Part shown: piece after piece, positions 60,767-64,000 of the stretch
Layout of the letters: every line of letters begins with the position of its first letter
Position numbering within the stretch: position 1 is the first letter of the stretch
Assembly: GCF_014652875.1 (NCBI RefSeq)
Contig: NZ_BMZQ01000001.1
Span: 744,001 to 808,000, forward strand
Length of the DNA stretch: 64,000 bases
Reading direction: 5' to 3'
Source: Tianweitania populi
Lineage (GTDB): Bacteria > Pseudomonadota > Alphaproteobacteria > Rhizobiales > Rhizobiaceae
Made by a program: the position numbers and the translations under genes
The notes under the pieces: model-generated
The model's database searches: none
The model's input: the letters and a program-made list of their open reading frames with translations, nothing else
Told to the model about the DNA's origin: nothing

Positions 60767-61240
60767 ATGGCTTTGGACAAGATCGATCTTGCGATCCTTA
60801 GCGCTCTTCAGAAGGACGGCCGCATGTCGAATGCAGCTCTGGCTGAGAAGGTTGGCCTCTCCCAATCCGCCTGCTCACGCCGCCTCGATATGCTGGAGAA
60901 ATCCGGCACCATCCGCGGTTACCATGCCCAGATCTCGGCCGCCGGCCTCGGGCATCCGATGACGGCGATCGTTCATGTCTCACTGTCCGGTCAATTCGAG
61001 AAAACCCTGTCGGAGTTCGAGGCTGCGATCAAACGTTGCCCGAACGTCCTGTCCTGCCATCTGATGACCGGTGAATACGACTACATCCTGCGCATCGCCG
61101 CGCGCGATCTGGCCGACTACGAGCGGATCCACAAGGAATGGCTGACGGCCATGCCACACGTCATCAAGATCAACACGTCCTTCGCCATGCGCGAGATCAT
61201 CGACCGGACGGCGTTCGGATTGAAGACCGAGCTTGTATGA
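60767..61240 (+). CDS. Lrp/AsnC-family regulator, probable AldR
   Basis: The 157-residue protein has the N-terminal winged helix (LDKIDLAILSALQKDGRMSN; recognition helix around LSQSACSRRLDMLEKSG) and the C-terminal RAM ligand-binding domain (about 70-145, ending NTSFAMREI). ATG 60767 gives the normal Lrp start; the frame begins at 60674 but that part is unlike the family. It lies divergent from ald and is expected to control it in response to alanine. The shared 148-base region must contain its binding sites; no clear palindrome could be picked. Confidence 0.93.
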   Translation: MALDKIDLAILSALQKDGRMSNAALAEKVGLSQSACSRRLDMLEKSGTIRGYHAQISAAGLGHPMTAIVHVSLSGQFEKTLSEFEAAIKRCPNVLSCHLMTGEYDYILRIAARDLADYERIHKEWLTAMPHVIKINTSFAMREIIDRTAFGLKTELV

Positions 61241-61367
61241 CTTGGACCTGCAGGCAGCAGCGTGTCATCTCTTCGCGATGATCCTGCGGTTACTTGGATG
61301 CTGGACATGATGTGCTTGGCAGCGCAACACTCCGCCTAAGACTCGTTTGCAGATCAGGAGCAGTTTC

Positions 61368-63344
61368 ATGAACACGCAACTCGCCATGTCCCGCCGCGGC
61401 TTTCTGGCCGGCACGGCGGTGACGGCCGGTCTCATCGCGCTGCATCCATTTTCCGCCCGCGCTCAGGCCAACCAGGCACACTTGCGCATCATGGAAACCA
61501 CCGACATCCACGTGAACGTGCTGCCTTACGACTATTATGCCGACAAGCCGAACGACACGATGGGCCTGTCGCGCACGGCATCGCTGATCAAGGCGGTTCG
61601 TGACGAAGCCACCAATTCCATGCTGGTCGACAATGGCGACTTCATCCAGGGCAGCCCGATGGGCGACTACATCGCCTATGAGCGCGGCATGAAGAAGGGC
61701 GACGTTCACCCGGTCATCAAGGCGATGAACACGCTCGGCTATGACTGCTCGACGCTCGGCAATCACGAGTTCAACTACGGCCTGTCCTTCATGGACAAGG
61801 TGCTGGCAGGCGCGAACTATCCCTTCGTCTGCGCCAACCTCATCCGCGGCACGGAACTCGCCGCCAATCCGCGCGACGACAAGCTTTACCTCAAACCCTA
61901 CCTGATCCTCGACAAGCAGATCAAAGACGGCTCGGGCGCCGAGCACCCGATCAAGATCGGCATCATCGGCTTCGTGCCGCCGCAGATCATGGTGTGGGAC
62001 GCCAGGAACCTCAGCGGCAATGTCGCGACGCGCGACATCGTGCAGGCGGCGGAAGCCTGGGTGCCGCAGATGAAGGAAGAGGGCGCCGACGTCGTGATCG
62101 CGCTCTCGCATTCCGGCATCGACACCAAGAAGACCGACATGATGGAAAACGCCTCCTTCTTCCTGGCGGGCGTGGACGGCATCGACGCAATCTTCACCGG
62201 CCACCAGCACCTGGTCTTCCCAGGCCCGAAGGACTTCCAGGATCTGCAGGGCGTCGATCCTAAGAAGGGCACGCTGCAGGGCAAGCAGGCCGTGATGGGC
62301 GGCTTCTGGGGCTCGCATATGGGCCTGATCGACCTGCTGCTCGAGCGCGACGGCAGCAAATGGAAGGTTGTATCCGGCACGTCCGAAGCGCGACCGATCT
62401 CCGAGCGCAAGGGCCGCGACACTGTGGCAACCGTCAAGGACGAGCAGAAGGTAGTCGAGGCCGTCGATGCCGAGCACAAGGCCACGCTGGATTATGTCCG
62501 CCGCCCGGTCGGCAAGACCTCCGCGCCGCTCTACTCCTATTTCGCGCTGGTGGCCGACGATCCATCCGTGCAGATCGTGAGCCAGGCACAGACCTGGTAC
62601 ATCAAGGATCTCTTGAAGGAGACGCAGTGGAAGGACCTGCCGGTTCTGTCTGCCGCGGCACCCTTCAAGTCCGGCGGTCGCGGCGGCGCGGATTACTACA
62701 CCGACGTTCCGGCGGGCGACATCGCGATCCGCAATGTGGCCGACCTCTACCTATATCCCAACACCGTGCGCGCGCTGGAAGTCACCGGCGCGCAGGTTAA
62801 GGAATGGCTGGAAATGTCGGCAGGCATCTTCCGGCAGGTCGAGCCTGGTAAGGCCGATCAGCCGCTGATCAACACGGAATTCCCGGCCTACAATTTCGAC
62901 GTCATCGACGGCGTAACCTACAGAATAGACCTTTCGCAGCCGCCGAAATATGGCGTCAAAGGCGAGGTGCTGAATGCCCAGTCCAACCGCATCAAGGACC
63001 TGATGTTCGACAACAAGCCGATCGATCCGGCCGCCAAGTTCGTCGTCGTGTCCAACAACTACCGCGCGGGCGGCGGTGGCAACTTCCCGGAGATCAACGA
63101 GTCCAAGGTGATCTTCGAAGCCCCGGACACCAACCGCGACGTGATCGTGCGCTACATTGTCGACCAAGGCACGATCAACCCGTCTGCCGACGCCAACTGG
63201 TCCTTTGCATCCCTGCCGAACACCAGCGTTCTGTTTGAAACCGGACCGAAGGCGCGAGCCTTCATCGGCGATGTGAAGGCGGTCAAGATCGAGCCGGCCG
63301 GCGAGGGTGAGGGCGGCTTCGCAAAGTACCGCATTGCGCTCTAA
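61368..63344 (+). CDS. cpdB: 2',3'-cyclic-nucleotide phosphodiesterase/3'-nucleotidase
   Basis: CpdB hydrolyses 2',3'-cyclic nucleotides and 3'-nucleotides in the periplasm. ATG 61368 has AGGAG seven bases upstream. The 658-residue precursor has a twin-arginine signal (SRRGFLAG at 8-15, cleavage near ARAQA). The metallophosphatase ligands are DIH (D46, H48), DNGD (88-91), GNHE (131-134), SHSG and GHQH, followed by the 5-prime-nucleotidase C-terminal domain. A Tat rather than Sec signal is consistent with cytoplasmic metal loading. Confidence 0.95.
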   Translation: MNTQLAMSRRGFLAGTAVTAGLIALHPFSARAQANQAHLRIMETTDIHVNVLPYDYYADKPNDTMGLSRTASLIKAVRDEATNSMLVDNGDFIQGSPMGDYIAYERGMKKGDVHPVIKAMNTLGYDCSTLGNHEFNYGLSFMDKVLAGANYPFVCANLIRGTELAANPRDDKLYLKPYLILDKQIKDGSGAEHPIKIGIIGFVPPQIMVWDARNLSGNVATRDIVQAAEAWVPQMKEEGADVVIALSHSGIDTKKTDMMENASFFLAGVDGIDAIFTGHQHLVFPGPKDFQDLQGVDPKKGTLQGKQAVMGGFWGSHMGLIDLLLERDGSKWKVVSGTSEARPISERKGRDTVATVKDEQKVVEAVDAEHKATLDYVRRPVGKTSAPLYSYFALVADDPSVQIVSQAQTWYIKDLLKETQWKDLPVLSAAAPFKSGGRGGADYYTDVPAGDIAIRNVADLYLYPNTVRALEVTGAQVKEWLEMSAGIFRQVEPGKADQPLINTEFPAYNFDVIDGVTYRIDLSQPPKYGVKGEVLNAQSNRIKDLMFDNKPIDPAAKFVVVSNNYRAGGGGNFPEINESKVIFEAPDTNRDVIVRYIVDQGTINPSADANWSFASLPNTSVLFETGPKARAFIGDVKAVKIEPAGEGEGGFAKYRIAL

Positions 63345-63349
63345 GCAAC

Positions 63350-63381
63350 AAAAAAGGGCCGGATCAATCCGGCCCTTTTTT
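63350..63381. terminator. Bidirectional terminator between cpdB and the general-stress gene
   Basis: A6 (63350-63355), GGGCCGGA (63356-63363), loop TCAA, TCCGGCCC (63368-63375) and T6 (63376-63381) form a symmetric hairpin with U-tracts on both strands. It lies between two convergent stops (63344 and 63409). Confidence 0.92.
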
Positions 63382-63408
63382 GCATCCATCAAACGCAGGA
63401 CGTCCTGA

Positions 63409-63828
63409 TTAGAAGTCCGTGAATTCCCCGGCTTCTTCGCCCTTCCACCATTTCAGACGATCGGCCTCAACCTTGATCATCACGATGTTCGGTGTGTCGA
63501 TGCCGTCTTCGAACCACTTGTCGAGGTCCGGGTTCCAATGGGCTTCGAACTCTTCCTTGTCGCGGATCAAGTCAGCATCGCCGGAAACAGCGACATAGAA
63601 GCCGTCATCGCCAGCAAAGCCCAGCGTTACGGCGGGCTCTTCCTCGATATCCGCGACCATGCGCGATTCTTCGTATGTGAAGTAATAGGAGTCGCCGTCG
63701 AAATCGACGTCACCATTGTTGCTCATGGGACGGCTTGCGAGGCTGCCGTCTTCGGTGACGGTGGTCAGCATCGCGATGTCGATGCCCTTCATTGCGGCGG
63801 CGATCTCTTCGAGCGTTTTCTCGGCCAT
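63409..63828 (-). CDS. Pyridoxamine-phosphate-oxidase-fold general stress protein
   Basis: The 139-residue protein belongs to the split-barrel flavin-binding group annotated as general stress protein 26. Conserved points are AMLTTVTEDGSLASRPM (about 19-35), SYYFTYEESRMVADI and the C-terminal LKWWKGEEAGEF. It is strongly acidic. The family binds FMN or FAD, but substrates are unknown. It starts at ATG 63828 with AGGAGACAGG upstream. Confidence 0.92.
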   Translation of the reverse strand: MAEKTLEEIAAAMKGIDIAMLTTVTEDGSLASRPMSNNGDVDFDGDSYYFTYEESRMVADIEEEPAVTLGFAGDDGFYVAVSGDADLIRDKEEFEAHWNPDLDKWFEDGIDTPNIVMIKVEADRLKWWKGEEAGEFTDF

Positions 63829-63902
63829 GACCTGTCTCCTTGTTGGCCGCGTTCAACCGGCAGACACGATCTTGGTTCCGGCCAACCTCACACTTCCTGC
63901 CA

Positions 63903-64000
63903 CTATCCCAACAAGGTGAAGGGTGTGCCCTCGAAAGCCTCCGCTCCGCGCCCGATCGAGCGGATCGCAGCCACCATCCGGCCTTGCCGCCCAAGCAGAC
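63903..64000 (-). CDS. C-terminal end of an unidentified protein (runs off the window)
   Basis: On the minus strand a frame enters from the right edge and ends at TAG (63905-63903). Its last residues, MVAAIRSIGRGAEAFEG followed by TPFTLLG, and its G/C-rich third positions look like real coding sequence, while the other frames of the stretch do not. Only about 32 codons are visible, so no function can be assigned. The call rests on appearance alone. Confidence 0.35.
   Translation of the reverse strand, partial: LLGRQGRMVAAIRSIGRGAEAFEGTPFTLLG

Noticed and set aside
61290-62477. 395-codon minus-strand frame opposite cpdB
   Set aside because: It is antisense to a clear metallophosphatase gene and has mirror-like composition.

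Overview
This window is a chromosomal segment of an alphaproteobacterium, most likely a member of the Hyphomicrobiales (Rhizobiales). The basis is its high G+C, the joined str-S10-spc-alpha ribosomal superoperon with adk but without rpmJ, infA or map, an NDUFA12-type complex I accessory subunit, DUF2155 and DUF2336 proteins, an alphaproteobacterial THF-II (folE-motif) riboswitch, and two kinds of short palindromic intergenic repeat resembling those of rhizobia. No phage, transposase, CRISPR array, tRNA or rRNA gene was seen.

Layout. Positions 1-3900 hold rpoC, cut at the left edge, ended by a symmetric intrinsic terminator that it shares with a small convergent hypothetical gene. From 4695 to 23334 thirty-one co-oriented genes run rpsL-rpsG-fusA-tuf-rpsJ-rplC-rplD-rplW-rplB-rpsS-rplV-rpsC-rplP-rpmC-rpsQ-rplN-rplX-rplE-rpsN-rpsH-rplF-rplR-rpsE-rpmD-rplO-secY-adk-rpsM-rpsK-rpoA-rplQ. 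The block is punctuated by leader hairpins, a textbook terminator between rplR and rpsE, and a good sigma-70 type promoter before rpsM, so it is probably several overlapping transcription units. From 23472 to 32335 come a Do-family periplasmic protease, rarA, a siderophore-interacting flavoprotein, a 786-base gene-free stretch with repeats and a highly structured RNA-like segment, then crcB, rluC, glpX and recJ.

Positions 32325-34368 (minus strand) carry a patatin-like protein, hisI and folE, with the riboswitch in the folE leader. Positions 34606-38109 hold an IscU-like scaffold, an MntA/HepT toxin-antitoxin pair, yidD and thrS. The stretch 38166-47080 is mixed metabolism and housekeeping: an acyltransferase, a secreted three-repeat protein, a nitroreductase, a flavin reductase, a CitE-like lyase with a MaoC hydratase, a DUF2336 protein, parE and a PAS protein. 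From 47380 to 53295 are a rhomboid protease, a CBS protein, gatB, a GNAT acetyltransferase, the NDUFA12-like subunit, a DUF2155 protein, an XRE regulator with a small partner, and bcp. From 53385 to the right edge are an AsmA/YhdP-like giant, tyrS, anmK, ald with its divergent Lrp-type regulator, cpdB, a general-stress flavin-fold protein and the 3-prime end of one more gene.

Most of the window is core machinery for transcription, translation, secretion and replication, and its functions are familiar. The least explained parts are non-coding: the structured segment at 27588-27822, an orphan plus-strand terminator at 47326-47362, and the terminator inside the spc operon. Nothing here can be shown to be a wholly new multi-gene system.
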